Assembly: GCA_003249025.1 (NCBI GenBank)
Contig: QBMH01000006.1
Span: 1-64,000, forward strand
Direction of reading: 5' to 3'
DNA: 64,000 nucleotides
From: Leptolyngbya sp.
GTDB lineage: Bacteria > Cyanobacteriota > Cyanobacteriia > Leptolyngbyales > Leptolyngbyaceae
Part shown: positions 46,747 to 56,791 of the stretch, in pieces
Layout: the number at the start of each line of letters is the position of its first letter
How positions within the stretch are numbered: the first letter of the stretch is position 1
Position numbers and translations under genes: made by a program
The notes under the pieces: model-generated
What the model was told of the DNA's origin: nothing
The model's input: the letters and a program-made list of their open reading frames with translations, nothing else
Databases searched by the model: none

Positions 46747-49700
46747 TTAGTCGTTTTCGTCCATTTCATCCCTAGAAATGGATTCATAGGTGGGTCGAGA
46801 GGGCGCTCGACGAGTACTCACATCTGCCATCAGATCTACCTCAGAATCACGACTGGTGCCGTCTTCGCGAGTATCTAGCTTATGCACGGCTACATCTAAA
46901 CAAAGGGATTGAAGTTCACGCATCAATACTTTGAAAGACTCTGGAGTACCCGGTCGGGGAATCGCCTTGCCCTTAACGATCGCATTCAGCGCTTCGTTGC
47001 GTCCCTGCATATCGTCGGACTTCACAGTTAGAAGCTCTTGCAGAATGTAAGCCGCTCCAAACGCTTCCAATGCCCACACTTCCATCTCCCCAAACCGCTG
47101 TCCGCCCTGTTGCGCCTTACCTCCTAGAGGTTGTTGTGTCACCAAAGAATAGGGTCCAGTCGAACGGGCGTGAATCTTGTCATCCACTAGGTGAACCAGT
47201 TTCAACATGTATGCTATGCCAATCGTGACGGCGCGATCGAAAGGTTCTCCAGTGCGACCATCATAGGTTTGGATTTTACCTGGATCTTTAGGATTAAATA
47301 TCCAGTCTTCACCTTTGTGATCCGACCCTTCTTGGAGCTTGGCATGCACGGTTTCACGAGATTTTTCTTCCCCGTGCATTTCATCAAAAGGAATCACTTT
47401 AAAGCGCACACCTAGATTCTCTGCCGCCCAACCCAGTAGACATTCATAGACCTGACCAACGTTCATCCGCGAAGGCACACCCAGGGGATTCAGCACAATG
47501 TCGATTGGAGTGCCATCCGGTAGATAGGGCATATCCTCAATCGGCAAAATGCGGGAAATAATCCCTTTATTGCCATGCCGACCCGCCATCTTATCGCCTA
47601 CTTGAATCTTGCGTTTCTGAGCAACGTAGACGCGAACGACCATATTGGCACCCGGAGGCAGTTCATCGCCCTGCTCCCGTGTGAATACCCGTACATCCAC
47701 AACGCGACCTTTTTCACCGTTGGGAACTCGCAAAGAGTTATCGCGCACATCTCTGGCTTTTTCGCCAAAAATTGCCCGCAGCAGCTTTTCTTCGGGGGGC
47801 TGATCCGATTCTCCTTTAGGAGTGACTTTACCGACCAGGATATCGCTTTGCTGAACCCAAGCACCGATGCGAATGATGCCAGTTTCGTCTAGTTGTCGTA
47901 AAGCGTCTTCACCCACGTTGGGGATTTCACGGGTGATTTCTTCAGGTCCTAGCTTCGTTTGGCGCGCTTCAATTTCATACTTTTCAATATGGATCGAGGT
48001 ATAGATGTCGTTGAAGACCAAACGCTCACTGATCAGGATGGCATCTTCGTAGTTGTAGCCTTCCCAGGGCATGTAGGCAACAAGAATGTTTTGTCCCAGA
48101 GCCAATTCACCCGACTCAGTGGCAGAACCATCTGCCAGAATTTGTCCGGCAATCACGCGATCGCCAAGGAACACAATGGGGCGCTGGTTGAGGCAAGTAT
48201 CCTGGTTAGACCGCTGATATTTTTGAACCTGATAATCAATCTCCCGACCTTGGGGATCGCGGACTCGAATGCGATCGGCGGAGACAAAGATCACTTCCCC
48301 ATCCGTTCGGCTCACAATTACCATGCCAGAGTCTCTAGCGGCTTGAGCTTCCAATCCAGTTCCGACTAATGGACGCTCAGGACGCAGCAAAGGTACGGCT
48401 TGTCGCTGCATGTTTGATCCCATCAGCGCTCGGTTGGCATCATCATGTTCCAAAAAGGGAATTAATGAGGTAGCAACCGAAATAATTTGCACTGGAGAGA
48501 CGGCAACATAGTCAATTTCGTCGGGAGTCGCTGTTGTAAATTCCTGACGATAGCGAATTGGAACTTCATCTCCCAAAATGAGTCCAGTTTCGTCCATCGG
48601 CACATCACCAGCCGCAACGCGCAGATCATCTTCTTCATCCGCTGTCATGTATGCCGCTGCTATATCTCGACAAACTCGTCCATTCTCAACTTTGCGAAAA
48701 GGCGTTTCGATAAACCCATAGGCATTGACCCGTGCATGGGTTGCCAAGGAGCCAATCAAGCCAGCATTGGGACCTTCAGGGGTTTCAATCGGGCAAATCC
48801 GTCCATAGTGAGATGGGTGAATATCTCGAACTGCAAATCCAGCCCGCTCACGGGTCAAACCGCCCGGACCAAGGGCACTCAAACGACGTTTATGAGTCAA
48901 TTCTGCCAAAGGATTGGTTTGATCCATAAACTGGGAGAGTTGCGAGGAACCAAAGAACTCCTTAATCGCTGCTACTAACGGTTTTGGATTGACCAAAGAT
49001 GCTGGGGTGAGTGAATCGGCATCGGAAACCGTCATGCGCTCTCTAATGATCCGTTCTAAACGGTTCAAACCAACCCGCACTTGATTCTGGAGAAGTTCAC
49101 CTACTGAGCGGACTCGGCGATTGCCGAGGTGGTCAATGTCGTCGATCGTGCCAATGTCAAATTCTAGATTGATCAGATAGTCGATCGCTGACAGAATATC
49201 TTGCGGGGTTAACACCCGCATCACTTCAGGCACATTCAAGCGCAGCTTGCGATTTAGCTTGTAGCGCCCTACTTTGCCCAAGTCGTAACGCTTTGGATCG
49301 AAGAATCGGGAGTCGAGCAATTGCTGACCACCGGAAACTGTGGGAGGCTCACCGGGACGCAGCTTCCGATACAGTTCCATTAGGGCTTCTTCTTCGCCAT
49401 ATTGCCCTTCCTTGTCAATTGTTTTCTGGAAATATTCAGGATGGCGGAGCGCATCAAAGATTTCGCCATCGCTAAGCCCCAAAGCTTTTAAGAGGACTTG
49501 GGCAGAAAGCTTGCGGGTTTTATCGATACGAACCCACACCAAATCATTCTTATCGGTTTCAAACTTTAGCCAAGCGCCCCGATTGGGAATCAAGCTAGCG
49601 TTATAGGTGCGCCGTCCGTTTTTGTCTGTTTCAGATTTATAGTAGACCCCAGGACTACGCACAATCTGGTTGACAATGACTCGCTCTGCACCGTTGATGA

Positions 49701-50037
49701 TGAAGGTGCCGCGATCGGTCATCAGTGGCAAATCGCCAATGAATACTTCTTGTTCCTTGATTTCTCCAGTTTCTTTGTTAATTAACCGAGTAGGAACGTA
49801 CATTTGAACGGCATAGGTGCTATCCCGTCGCTTCGCTTCGTCAACATCATACTTTGGTCGTTTTAGCTTATAGTCCTTACCAACAAAATGAAGCTCTAAT
49901 TTGCCGGTATAGTCTGTAATCGGAGAGAAGCTATCTAATTCTTCAATTAAACCTTCTTCAAGAAACCAGCGGAAGCTTTCCCGCTGAATTTCAACCAAAT
50001 CCGGTAGAGTGAAAGCGGGTGTGGTGTATTCAGTCAT
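46747..50037 (-). CDS. rpoB: RNA polymerase beta subunit
   Basis: A 1096-residue catalytic subunit. It carries the fork-loop/rifampicin region ([29 protein letters not shown], in parts, about 370-400), [20 protein letters not shown], the [11 protein letters not shown] segment, [10 protein letters not shown] and the C-terminal [19 protein letters not shown]. Like other cyanobacterial forms it is shorter than E. coli RpoB (1342) because some lineage-specific insertions are absent. The rifampicin-pocket residues visible look wild type. The start ATG is at 50037 with a 483-base leader gap to tatD. Confidence 0.97.
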   Translation of the reverse strand: MTEYTTPAFTLPDLVEIQRESFRWFLEEGLIEELDSFSPITDYTGKLELHFVGKDYKLKRPKYDVDEAKRRDSTYAVQMYVPTRLINKETGEIKEQEVFIGDLPLMTDRGTFIINGAERVIVNQIVRSPGVYYKSETDKNGRRTYNASLIPNRGAWLKFETDKNDLVWVRIDKTRKLSAQVLLKALGLSDGEIFDALRHPEYFQKTIDKEGQYGEEEALMELYRKLRPGEPPTVSGGQQLLDSRFFDPKRYDLGKVGRYKLNRKLRLNVPEVMRVLTPQDILSAIDYLINLEFDIGTIDDIDHLGNRRVRSVGELLQNQVRVGLNRLERIIRERMTVSDADSLTPASLVNPKPLVAAIKEFFGSSQLSQFMDQTNPLAELTHKRRLSALGPGGLTRERAGFAVRDIHPSHYGRICPIETPEGPNAGLIGSLATHARVNAYGFIETPFRKVENGRVCRDIAAAYMTADEEDDLRVAAGDVPMDETGLILGDEVPIRYRQEFTTATPDEIDYVAVSPVQIISVATSLIPFLEHDDANRALMGSNMQRQAVPLLRPERPLVGTGLEAQAARDSGMVIVSRTDGEVIFVSADRIRVRDPQGREIDYQVQKYQRSNQDTCLNQRPIVFLGDRVIAGQILADGSATESGELALGQNILVAYMPWEGYNYEDAILISERLVFNDIYTSIHIEKYEIEARQTKLGPEEITREIPNVGEDALRQLDETGIIRIGAWVQQSDILVGKVTPKGESDQPPEEKLLRAIFGEKARDVRDNSLRVPNGEKGRVVDVRVFTREQGDELPPGANMVVRVYVAQKRKIQVGDKMAGRHGNKGIISRILPIEDMPYLPDGTPIDIVLNPLGVPSRMNVGQVYECLLGWAAENLGVRFKVIPFDEMHGEEKSRETVHAKLQEGSDHKGEDWIFNPKDPGKIQTYDGRTGEPFDRAVTIGIAYMLKLVHLVDDKIHARSTGPYSLVTQQPLGGKAQQGGQRFGEMEVWALEAFGAAYILQELLTVKSDDMQGRNEALNAIVKGKAIPRPGTPESFKVLMRELQSLCLDVAVHKLDTREDGTSRDSEVDLMADVSTRRAPSRPTYESISRDEMDEND

Positions 50038-50520
50038 GCGTTGTCTTCAGAAGGGGTATGCCCAGCGCGAGTGATGGATTATAAACGATCGCTCATCTAA
50101 AAGTAAATAGCCAAATTTATTTGGCTACTCTAATTTGGCTACTCGGTTACAGATAGCTCTTCAAAAACCAAAACTAGGAAAACCAAAGATACAAATGTTC
50201 AAATGTCTAAAACACTCTGGGGCTGCTGCAAAATTCATGGGGTTGAATCGCTGACTTTTAGAAACTAATGTGCAGTTGAGTATGGCAGGAGTGCTAAATG
50301 CACCTACGACCTGAGTCTAGATTCGAGAGAAAGATAACGGGGCGTGACCATCCAATGTAGAGATTGCTTCAAGGCTTTCCCACTGTTTCTATATTAATAT
50401 TTCCCTTCATTATGCCTCGATTTTGCAAGAAATGGGAATTGAGTAGCAAAAATATGTAATGCCGTCAACCGAGTATAACGAAAGTTGCTGGATTTTAGCA
50501 AAAATGTGAAAACCTTAAAT
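50038..50520. other. Leader/intergenic region between tatD and rpoB
   Basis: These 483 AT-rich bases hold no convincing gene. They contain the repeat/hairpin near the rpoB end (50109-50144) and probably the rpoB promoter. The length suggests that rpoB is transcribed mainly from its own promoter. Confidence 0.5.
50109..50144. repeat. Hairpin plus direct repeat in the rpoB leader
   Basis: AGCCAAAT (50109-50116) pairs with ATTTGGCT (50119-50126), and ATTTGGCTACTC is repeated directly (50119-50130, 50133-50144). A second ATTTGGCT arm therefore competes for the same partner, about 70-90 bases before rpoB. Confidence 0.65.
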
Positions 50521-51321
50521 TCAGTTTACTAAAGCTGCCAAGGGTGGTAAACGAAACAGTTGGCGAGCATTGCTTGTTGTTTGAGCTGCAAGCTCCTCAA
50601 TTGAAAGATTTCGTAAGGAGGCAACTTTCTCGGCAACATGCCGAACATGGGCAGGTTCATTGCGTTTGCCCCGGTGAGGAATGGGAGCCAAGAAGGGACA
50701 ATCGGTTTCAACAAGTAAGCGATCGCAGGGCACCATTTGAGCAGACTCATGAATTTGAGTAGCTTTTTTGAAGGTGACCGTGCCGCTAAAGCTAATAAAA
50801 AAACCTAAATCTAAAAACCATTGAGTTTCTTCTGGCGTTCCTCCCCAGCAATGCATCACCCCTCGAACGGAACCATGCTGATCCCAAAAACGGTGAAAAT
50901 GGTCAATCATAGCTTCCGCCGCATCGCGACAGTGAATGATGACTGGCAAATCTAGCTGCTGAGCGATCGCCAACTGTTTGTCTAGCGCTTGCAGTTGTTG
51001 CTCCGAATTCTGTGCTTTAAAAAAATCTAAGCCTGTTTCACCAATCGCTACCACTCGCCGATCAGAGCTTGCTAACTGAAAAATCTCTTCACCAACCCGA
51101 TCGCTCCATTTATCTTCCACATCCAAGGGATGCAAGCCAACTGAAAAGAACACTTCAGGGAAGCGATCTGCAATTGCCTGAATCCCTTTGAATTCTGACG
51201 GTTCTACACAAGAATGAACGAGATAGGCAACATTGGCTTCTCGCCAACGCTTAGCTACTGCGTCCAAATCTTGTTGGAATGTCTCGAAGTTGATGTGAAC
51301 ATGAGTGTCAACAAGCTGCAT
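50521..51321 (-). CDS. tatD: TatD-family metal-dependent DNase
   Basis: A 266-residue TIM-barrel metal-dependent hydrolase. The N-terminal metal ligands are in DTHVHINF (His at about 6 and 8), with [20 protein letters not shown] and VETDCPFL (metal-binding Asp) in order. Family members have 3'-5' exonuclease activity in DNA repair and RNA quality control. It lies 107 bases after rpsT on the same strand; rpsT-tatD-rpoB-rpoC1-rpoC2 is a gene order I recall from many cyanobacteria. Confidence 0.93.
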   Translation of the reverse strand: MQLVDTHVHINFETFQQDLDAVAKRWREANVAYLVHSCVEPSEFKGIQAIADRFPEVFFSVGLHPLDVEDKWSDRVGEEIFQLASSDRRVVAIGETGLDFFKAQNSEQQLQALDKQLAIAQQLDLPVIIHCRDAAEAMIDHFHRFWDQHGSVRGVMHCWGGTPEETQWFLDLGFFISFSGTVTFKKATQIHESAQMVPCDRLLVETDCPFLAPIPHRGKRNEPAHVRHVAEKVASLRNLSIEELAAQTTSNARQLFRLPPLAALVN

Positions 51322-51428
51322 TTAGAAGAGAGTCTAATAGGGCGAAGCTAATTTCGATTTGAGTTTACCTCATAAGGTTAATCGATCGCTTCACCTGACG
51401 AGTCTGCTTTTATTACAAGACCCAACCT

Positions 51429-51734
51429 CTATGAAACGGTTGTTTTATCTACTTCTAGTCCCTTCACTGTCCGCATCAACCGAGACTTTCTACGGGCTGC
51501 TGTATTGGCGTGCAGCGCCCCTCTTTTAACGGCCTTATCAATGTGACTATAAGCAGACGCTAAACTCGCCTGAACAATTTGTTCAGACTCGGGCGTTGGG
51601 TTGGCAGCATGACTACCGACAGCCGCAAAACATTTTTTCATAAATGTCTTCACTGAAGACTTATAGCTCTTATTCCGAAGCCGATTGCGCTCAGCAATTT
51701 CTACGCGCTTAATGGCAGACTTGATGTTAGCCAC
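51429..51734 (-). CDS. rpsT: 30S ribosomal protein S20
   Basis: A 101-residue basic, helical protein binding the 5' domain of 16S r[29 protein letters not shown] is the standard S20 opening (given here as one family motif in two halves: [16 protein letters not shown] and [10 protein letters not shown]), and the [17 protein letters not shown] block is near the C-terminus. The start is a GTG at 51734 preceded by AGGA. First gene of the rpsT-tatD-rpo cluster. Confidence 0.97.
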   Translation of the reverse strand: MANIKSAIKRVEIAERNRLRNKSYKSSVKTFMKKCFAAVGSHAANPTPESEQIVQASLASAYSHIDKAVKRGALHANTAARRKSRLMRTVKGLEVDKTTVS

Positions 51735-51959
51735 AGTAAATCCTAAAAACTCTACTACCTATCGAAACTCTATCGGAAAAATCCGACAAATGCTCGAAGA
51801 ATAACTATAACATCTCTCGTGTTCCACAGCCCAATCTCCTAAAAATCCAGGTTAAGCTAGAGTAACGAGGACGGGCGCATTGGTTTTCTGACTGATGATG
51901 GAACTCTCAGAAATCTGTTCTCGTCTGGGAAACTTTTTAAGATTGGCATTCCGAATTCC

Positions 51960-53267
51960 ATGCTGCGAATTATCACTCAGCGGACTGAGGCACGATCTGA
52001 ACTACGGCGCATCTGTGACCGCACTCACGACGACCAGGTGACTCATAAAGAGTCAACGGTGCGGGAAGTGCTTCAAGCAGTGAAGCGTCAAGGCGATCGC
52101 GCATTGTTGCATTACACTTCAGAGTTCGATCGCCGGGATTTGAAATCTGAAGACTTAAGGGTCAGCGGCTCAGAACTAGATGCCGCTTACCAACAAGTTT
52201 CTAAGGAATTGCTAGATGCCATTCAGCTTGCTTGTCGGCAAGTGGAAGCCTTTCATCGGCAGCGAATCCCGAAAAGCTGGGTGCATTTTGGTGAGGATGA
52301 AGTGGTGCTAGGTAAACGGTATACCCCTGTAGATCGAGCGGGTATCTATGTTCCTGGTGGGCAGGCTTCCTACCCCAGCACGGTAATTATGAATGCGATT
52401 CCGGCAAGGGTGGCGAAAGTTCCTCGGATTGTCATGGTCACGCCTCCCGGTGAGACTGGCATCAGTCCAGCCGTTTTAGTTGCTGCTCAGGAAGCAGGAA
52501 TTGAGGAAATTTATCGCGTGGGTGGATCTCAGGCGATCGCGGCACTTGCTTACGGGACTGAAACCATTCCGAAAGTGGATGTGATTACTGGACCTGGCAA
52601 CATTTACGTTACCTTGGCGAAAAAGCTGGTTTACGGCACGGTGGGGATCGATTCTCTCGCGGGTCCATCGGAAGTGTTGATCATTGCCGACAAGAGCGCT
52701 AACCCGGTGTATGTGGCGGCGGATATGCTGGCACAGGCGGAACATGATCAGATGGCTGCATCTATCTTACTAACCGATGATTCGGTGCTGGCGCGAAAAG
52801 TAGTGGATGAAGTGGAACGGCAGTTAGTCGATCATCCGCGTCGCCTTCTGACCGAAAAGGCGATCGCCCATTATGGCTTAGTTGTCGTGGTGGAATCCTT
52901 AACCGTAGCGGCGGAACTCTCGAACGAGTTTGCCCCAGAACATTTAGAACTTGAAGTCGTTGATCCCTGGGGCTTACTGGATAAAATTCGTCATGCTGGC
53001 GCAATTTTCCTGGGTTCGTCTACTCCAGAAGCTGTGGGAGATTATCTAGCTGGACCGAACCATACTTTACCTACTTCTGGGGCGGCTCGGTATGCCTCTG
53101 CCCTCAGTGTGGAAACCTTTTTGAAACATTCCAGTTTAGTGCAGTACTCGCAAACCGCCCTGGAAAAAGTTGCCGGGGCGATCGAAGTACTGGCAACGGC
53201 AGAAGGACTACATTCCCATGCTGAATCAGTTCGCCTGCGAATGCGTGGTAAACAGGAATTGCCGTAA
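51960..53267 (+). CDS. hisD: Histidinol dehydrogenase
   Basis: A 435-residue zinc enzyme that oxidises L-histidinol in two NAD+-dependent steps to L-histidine. Visible signatures are GRYTPVDRAGIYVPGG-like (residues about 120-135), the family pattern IDSLAGPSEVLIIAD (about 235-249), QAEHDQMAAS with Zn-binding Gln/His (about 260-269), and APEHLELE (His about 328). Length is usual. Divergent from rpsT, with about 225 bases between. Its last 42 bases overlap the convergent hypothetical gene. Confidence 0.96.
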   Translation: MLRIITQRTEARSELRRICDRTHDDQVTHKESTVREVLQAVKRQGDRALLHYTSEFDRRDLKSEDLRVSGSELDAAYQQVSKELLDAIQLACRQVEAFHRQRIPKSWVHFGEDEVVLGKRYTPVDRAGIYVPGGQASYPSTVIMNAIPARVAKVPRIVMVTPPGETGISPAVLVAAQEAGIEEIYRVGGSQAIAALAYGTETIPKVDVITGPGNIYVTLAKKLVYGTVGIDSLAGPSEVLIIADKSANPVYVAADMLAQAEHDQMAASILLTDDSVLARKVVDEVERQLVDHPRRLLTEKAIAHYGLVVVVESLTVAAELSNEFAPEHLELEVVDPWGLLDKIRHAGAIFLGSSTPEAVGDYLAGPNHTLPTSGAARYASALSVETFLKHSSLVQYSQTALEKVAGAIEVLATAEGLHSHAESVRLRMRGKQELP

Positions 53268-53621
53268 CCGTAACAGGCTGAGACTTTGCCCCAAATTAAG
53301 CGGCAGTAGAGAAATTCCCTCAATCCGAGACTGTACCCAACCTTCGCCCCAGTGCCATTCATGAAAGCCATCAATGCCCTGGCTCAACAGTAGCCGTAAG
53401 CTATTGGCTTCCACTTGGGCGACTTGATGCTGAACCGCCACAGGACCCAACCAGCTTGTAAAGGTTAATCCTGCAATCAGTTCTTCTGGTAATCCAGTGG
53501 AAAGCCGCTGAGGGAAGAGCCATTTTTGCAAATTTTCGGTATGAAGTAATCCTTGCCGTAAGGCGTGTTCGGTGGCAGGAATTTCGATGCGGAGGCTGCT
53601 GTGTTGAAAAGTGCCAAACAT
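53226..53621 (-). CDS. Conserved cyanobacterial protein, SRPBCC-like (function unknown)
   Basis: A 131-residue soluble protein beginning MFGTFQHSSLRIEIPA and containing LTFTSWLGPVAVQHQV and GIDGFHEWHWGEGWVQSRIEG, a beta-strand pattern reminiscent of START/SRPBCC ligand-binding folds. I recall similar proteins across cyanobacteria, none characterised. Its 3' end overlaps the hisD 3' end by 42 bases in convergent orientation, so two real frames share this DNA. Start ATG at 53621 is the only early candidate. Fold assignment is tentative. Confidence 0.75.
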   Translation of the reverse strand: MFGTFQHSSLRIEIPATEHALRQGLLHTENLQKWLFPQRLSTGLPEELIAGLTFTSWLGPVAVQHQVAQVEANSLRLLLSQGIDGFHEWHWGEGWVQSRIEGISLLPLNLGQSLSLLRLRQFLFTTHSQAN

Positions 53622-53788
53622 GGTGAGTTTATCGTGAGTTTTAGCAGAAGGCGTGTGCCTTTAGTATGCCAGATGCCTCTTCATCTAGGGGCTGGAGGAG
53701 TGCTGCAAAATTGCAGCATTGGTTTTAGGAAAACCTTTGAGGCTTGTTGAAGTCAAAGATAACCCAATTACAACCCTGAGAACTGGTT

Positions 53789-54319
53789 ATGAAAGCACTT
53801 CACCTTCTGGTTTCTGCTGTTGCTGTCACTCTGACAACCGCTTGTTTTGCCCTACCATCGTTTGCTCGTCCGGCAACGCTGGTCGCCCAGGATTCTAGCA
53901 GTCGGATCAACGTTCGCTCTGCACCCACGATCGCGTCATCTCGTGCCCATTATGGTTTGGCAGGCGATCGCGTCGAGATCATGCGCTCCATGCGGGGGAG
54001 CGATCGCGCAATGTGGGACTATGTGCAATTTTCTTCAGGTGCGAAAGGGTGGGTGCGCGGTGATTTTGTCAGATATACCGAAGGGATGGCGGAGTATGGT
54101 GTGTTGGCAGGTAAGGCGGGCGATCGGATTAATGTTCGCGCGAATCCATCCACTTCAGCCCAGTCTCCTCACTACGGATTGCAAGGCGATGTGGTGCAAA
54201 TGCTGAACCAAAAAAATACCAATGATGGCTACGTTTGGCACTTTGTCCAGTTTCCCTCTGGTGCGAAAGGCTGGGTACGCAGTGACCTGATTAGCCGCAT
54301 GGATGAAGGCGGCTGTTAG
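53789..54319 (+). CDS. Secreted protein with two SH3b domains
   Basis: A 176-residue exported protein with a signal peptide (about 1-26, ending SFARP). Two tandem bacterial SH3 domains follow (about 36-97 and 109-170), each with a RINVRxxP motif, a HYGL segment and a GAKGWVR(S/G)D(L/F) ending. SH3b pairs usually bind peptidoglycan or other envelope ligands. No catalytic domain is present. It is monocistronic, with its own hairpin after the stop, and it borders the AT-rich ParA/ParB cassette. Confidence 0.85.
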   Translation: MKALHLLVSAVAVTLTTACFALPSFARPATLVAQDSSSRINVRSAPTIASSRAHYGLAGDRVEIMRSMRGSDRAMWDYVQFSSGAKGWVRGDFVRYTEGMAEYGVLAGKAGDRINVRANPSTSAQSPHYGLQGDVVQMLNQKNTNDGYVWHFVQFPSGAKGWVRSDLISRMDEGGC

Positions 54320-54329
54320 GAGTTTAGAG

Positions 54330-54357
54330 TAGGGCGATCAAACGCGAGATCGCCCTA
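54330..54357. terminator. Hairpin between convergent SH3b and ParB-like genes
   Basis: TAGGGCGATC (54330-54339) pairs perfectly with GATCGCCCTA (54348-54357). There is no T tract, and the arm touches the ParB-like stop codon. It could end both converging transcripts. Confidence 0.6.
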
Positions 54358-55128
54358 TTCACAAGCGTTAATAATTGCATCAATGAGTTTATCTTTTCTC
54401 CAGTTTGAGTAACCCTTCAAGCCTTTCCCTTTAGCAATTGGTTTGAGGTTGCTTATGGACATTAAATTAAGCTTCTCTTTTGAGTAAGAAGATTGCTCTA
54501 GACATATTACCTGTTTGGGCAAAACCACTTCTGTCTTCTCTTGAAGCTGATCTTCAATTGCTGCTTCAATCTTCTCAACTTTGGAAAAAAGTTCGCCCAG
54601 CTTATTGTCTAACTTACGGTCAATGGATTCTTCAAATCGATTAAAAAATAGTTCAATTTTTCTAGACATATCAGAAAGTTGATTACTCAGGTTATCTTTC
54701 AAATTGTCATCATTAAATTCTTCATATTTTCCAGCATCTTTAGTTGAATCAGTAGTTAGAACATTACTTCCACCTGCCAGCAGTTCCATTTCTTGCCGAG
54801 CAATCTGAGCCTCTTCATCGGTCATATTAAAGACCCAGACCCACAATTTTTCAATCCCAATTTCTTTGGCAACTAAGTACCAATCCACTCCATAAACCAC
54901 CTCATATTCTTCTTCCTCACTGTAAGCTTCCGTGCGGCGAACAATCAGCGAGATTAAGTTCGTTTCTTGCTGAGTCAGGCTGTGTTTGATTGCCTCAAAT
55001 CTTTCAGAATCAACTTTTATAGGTGTAGAAGGTGGCACTGCCATTTGAAAAGTATAAATCTGACCATGGCTAGTCGATTTGATTCGTAAATATTCAACAA
55101 TTTTTTTTTGACGCTCTGCGTAATCCAT
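54355..55128 (-). CDS. ParB-like protein with C-terminal Rho-N/SAP-like domain
   Basis: A 257-residue protein. The N-terminal third (about 25-110) resembles a ParB/sulfiredoxin-fold domain, with LIVRRTEAYSEEEEYEVVYG and VDWYLVAKEIGIEKLWVWVF, a form I associate with cyanobacterial partition proteins. The middle (about 130-195) is charged coiled coil. The last about 35 residues (LMSISNLKPIAKGKGLKGYS then WRKDKLIDAII) look like the Rho N-terminal/SAP-like nucleic-acid-binding motif. I choose the ATG at 55128, which has AAGGAG five bases upstream; a GTG two codons earlier overlaps the previous stop. It is translated from the same operon as the nuclease-ParA fusion. Base composition is AT-rich compared with the flanks. 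Confidence 0.8.
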   Translation of the reverse strand: MDYAERQKKIVEYLRIKSTSHGQIYTFQMAVPPSTPIKVDSERFEAIKHSLTQQETNLISLIVRRTEAYSEEEEYEVVYGVDWYLVAKEIGIEKLWVWVFNMTDEEAQIARQEMELLAGGSNVLTTDSTKDAGKYEEFNDDNLKDNLSNQLSDMSRKIELFFNRFEESIDRKLDNKLGELFSKVEKIEAAIEDQLQEKTEVVLPKQVICLEQSSYSKEKLNLMSISNLKPIAKGKGLKGYSNWRKDKLIDAIINACE

Positions 55129-55130
55129 CT

Positions 55131-56615
55131 TCACTCCTTTCTACTCGTGGTGCTGATCAAATGCTTTGCTAAATTTAAGTAAGAATAAAATGCATCTTGG
55201 GCGGCTTCTTTTTCTCTCCGGTCTAAATCCTGATCAAATTCAGCGAAACAGATTGGATAGCCTTTATTAGGTATCGTAGAAATAATAGAAAGATTTGGAA
55301 TCCATGTACTTTCTGGATAGATTTCCACTCCAGCAGCACCAGGAACTTTCTGTAAAATATTCGTGAGTTGTTCAATCATCTCTAAGGAAACTCTAGTAGC
55401 AGTCCTGTTATACATACTGACAGCAATCCCCAAAATTGGAAGTGTGCCTTCTTTCACCTCATTAGTTGCGATCGCTCTGGCTACGACGTACTCTAAAGCT
55501 CGAATGGGATATGAGGATAGTTGGGTCGGAATCAAAACGCCTGAAGATGCCATCAGCGCAATACTATTAGCCTTACCAAAAGAGGGCGGCGGATCAATCA
55601 GAATATAATCGTACTCGTCAACATATTTCTTTGTCTTTTTAGCTAGAACTCGATCAATATCAGGAGTCGTCATCAAGGTTGCCTCCATATCGCTTAACCG
55701 AATATGCGATGGGACAATATCTAGACTTATATCATCCCAACGCTTTTTAATAATCACCTGTTCAAGACTTACTCTTGGCTCAACCAGTAGGTGAGAAATA
55801 TCTTTTTTCCCTTGTTTTTCTACATCGTCAAGTGGATCAATTCCTAAACCCATTGTTAAGTTTGCCTGCGGATCGACATCAATTAGCAAAACCCTTTTTC
55901 CTAGCTTACTTAGTGCAGCAGCAAGGTTAATAGTGGTAGTTGTTTTTCCGACTCCGCCCTTGTTATTGAAAACTGTAATAATCATTGCTTTCTCACTCGT
56001 TTTAGATTGAATAGGACTTTTGCTCAAATCTCGCCCTGTGTCAGGCTCAAAATTTTCTTCGCCGATGAGAAGTTTGGCTTTATCTTTTCCTAACAAAGCT
56101 TTTGAAATAATTGATAGAAATTTTGTTTTGATACTTAACTGATTTCTTCTCATCTCCTTAGAAAAAATCAAAAGAGCTTTTTTACTCAAAACTGTGTAAA
56201 GTAAATGATTTTCTATCGCTGGGTTGAGGGATAAATCTGACTGTGAATATTCAGCAATCTTTAATATTTTGCCTTGATGATTACAGAGCAAATAGAACGT
56301 ATATCCATTTGTCAGAAGCCCTAATACTGCTTCGGTTTGACGCATATATTCATTGATTTGCCAAACACAATTCTCCAGATTTTTCTTAGGTGCCTTTGTT
56401 TCAATGACTAGATATGCTGAACTGTAGCCTTGAGTTGCCTTAAAGCTAATTAAAAAATCAATTTTTGAACTGCCAATTCCTACTTGAGTTTGCCAATCTT
56501 CATTGGAATATCCAAGTAGATGAAGCAAAGGAACAATAACTTTGTGTTCTACATCAGATTCACTACTTTCAAGAGTAATCGTTGCCAAAAAATCTAAGCA
56601 AGCTGAGTTGATCAA
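55131..56615 (-). CDS. HsdR-N-like PD-(D/E)xK nuclease domain fused to ParA ATPase
   Basis: A 494-residue fusion. Residues about 1-150 resemble the N-terminal nuclease domain of type I restriction subunit R: VEHKVIVPLLHLLGY (E23), KIDFLI (D53) and IETKAP (E72-x-K74) supply a complete PD-(D/E)xK set. A linker (about 150-208) leads to a ParA/Soj ATPase (211-494) with deviant Walker A KGGVGKTT (219-226), LLIDVDPQANLT, and the switch/Walker B YDYILIDPPPS. The start is probably the TTG at 56615, with an in-frame stop four codons upstream. Met211 could start a free ParA, but the upstream frame is intact and motif-rich. The cassette is AT-rich: one sampled 60-base line is 35% GC, against 55% for one in the aminopeptidase gene. 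Partition, defence or both are possible roles. Confidence 0.8.
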   Translation of the reverse strand: MINSACLDFLATITLESSESDVEHKVIVPLLHLLGYSNEDWQTQVGIGSSKIDFLISFKATQGYSSAYLVIETKAPKKNLENCVWQINEYMRQTEAVLGLLTNGYTFYLLCNHQGKILKIAEYSQSDLSLNPAIENHLLYTVLSKKALLIFSKEMRRNQLSIKTKFLSIISKALLGKDKAKLLIGEENFEPDTGRDLSKSPIQSKTSEKAMIITVFNNKGGVGKTTTTINLAAALSKLGKRVLLIDVDPQANLTMGLGIDPLDDVEKQGKKDISHLLVEPRVSLEQVIIKKRWDDISLDIVPSHIRLSDMEATLMTTPDIDRVLAKKTKKYVDEYDYILIDPPPSFGKANSIALMASSGVLIPTQLSSYPIRALEYVVARAIATNEVKEGTLPILGIAVSMYNRTATRVSLEMIEQLTNILQKVPGAAGVEIYPESTWIPNLSIISTIPNKGYPICFAEFDQDLDRREKEAAQDAFYSYLNLAKHLISTTSRKE

Positions 56616-56791
56616 AATATCTAGCTAGGCTTGGGTTTATATTCATTACAGAATGCCCCCATCTAAACCTATTTGCACAAATAAAAGGAACGAACAAAAT
56701 CGAAATTCATAGAAACTTGCTTTGAAGACAAGAAAGATATACTGATACTTCTTTCGCAGTACCCGGAAGAGGCGATTTTTGAGGTTGGGTT

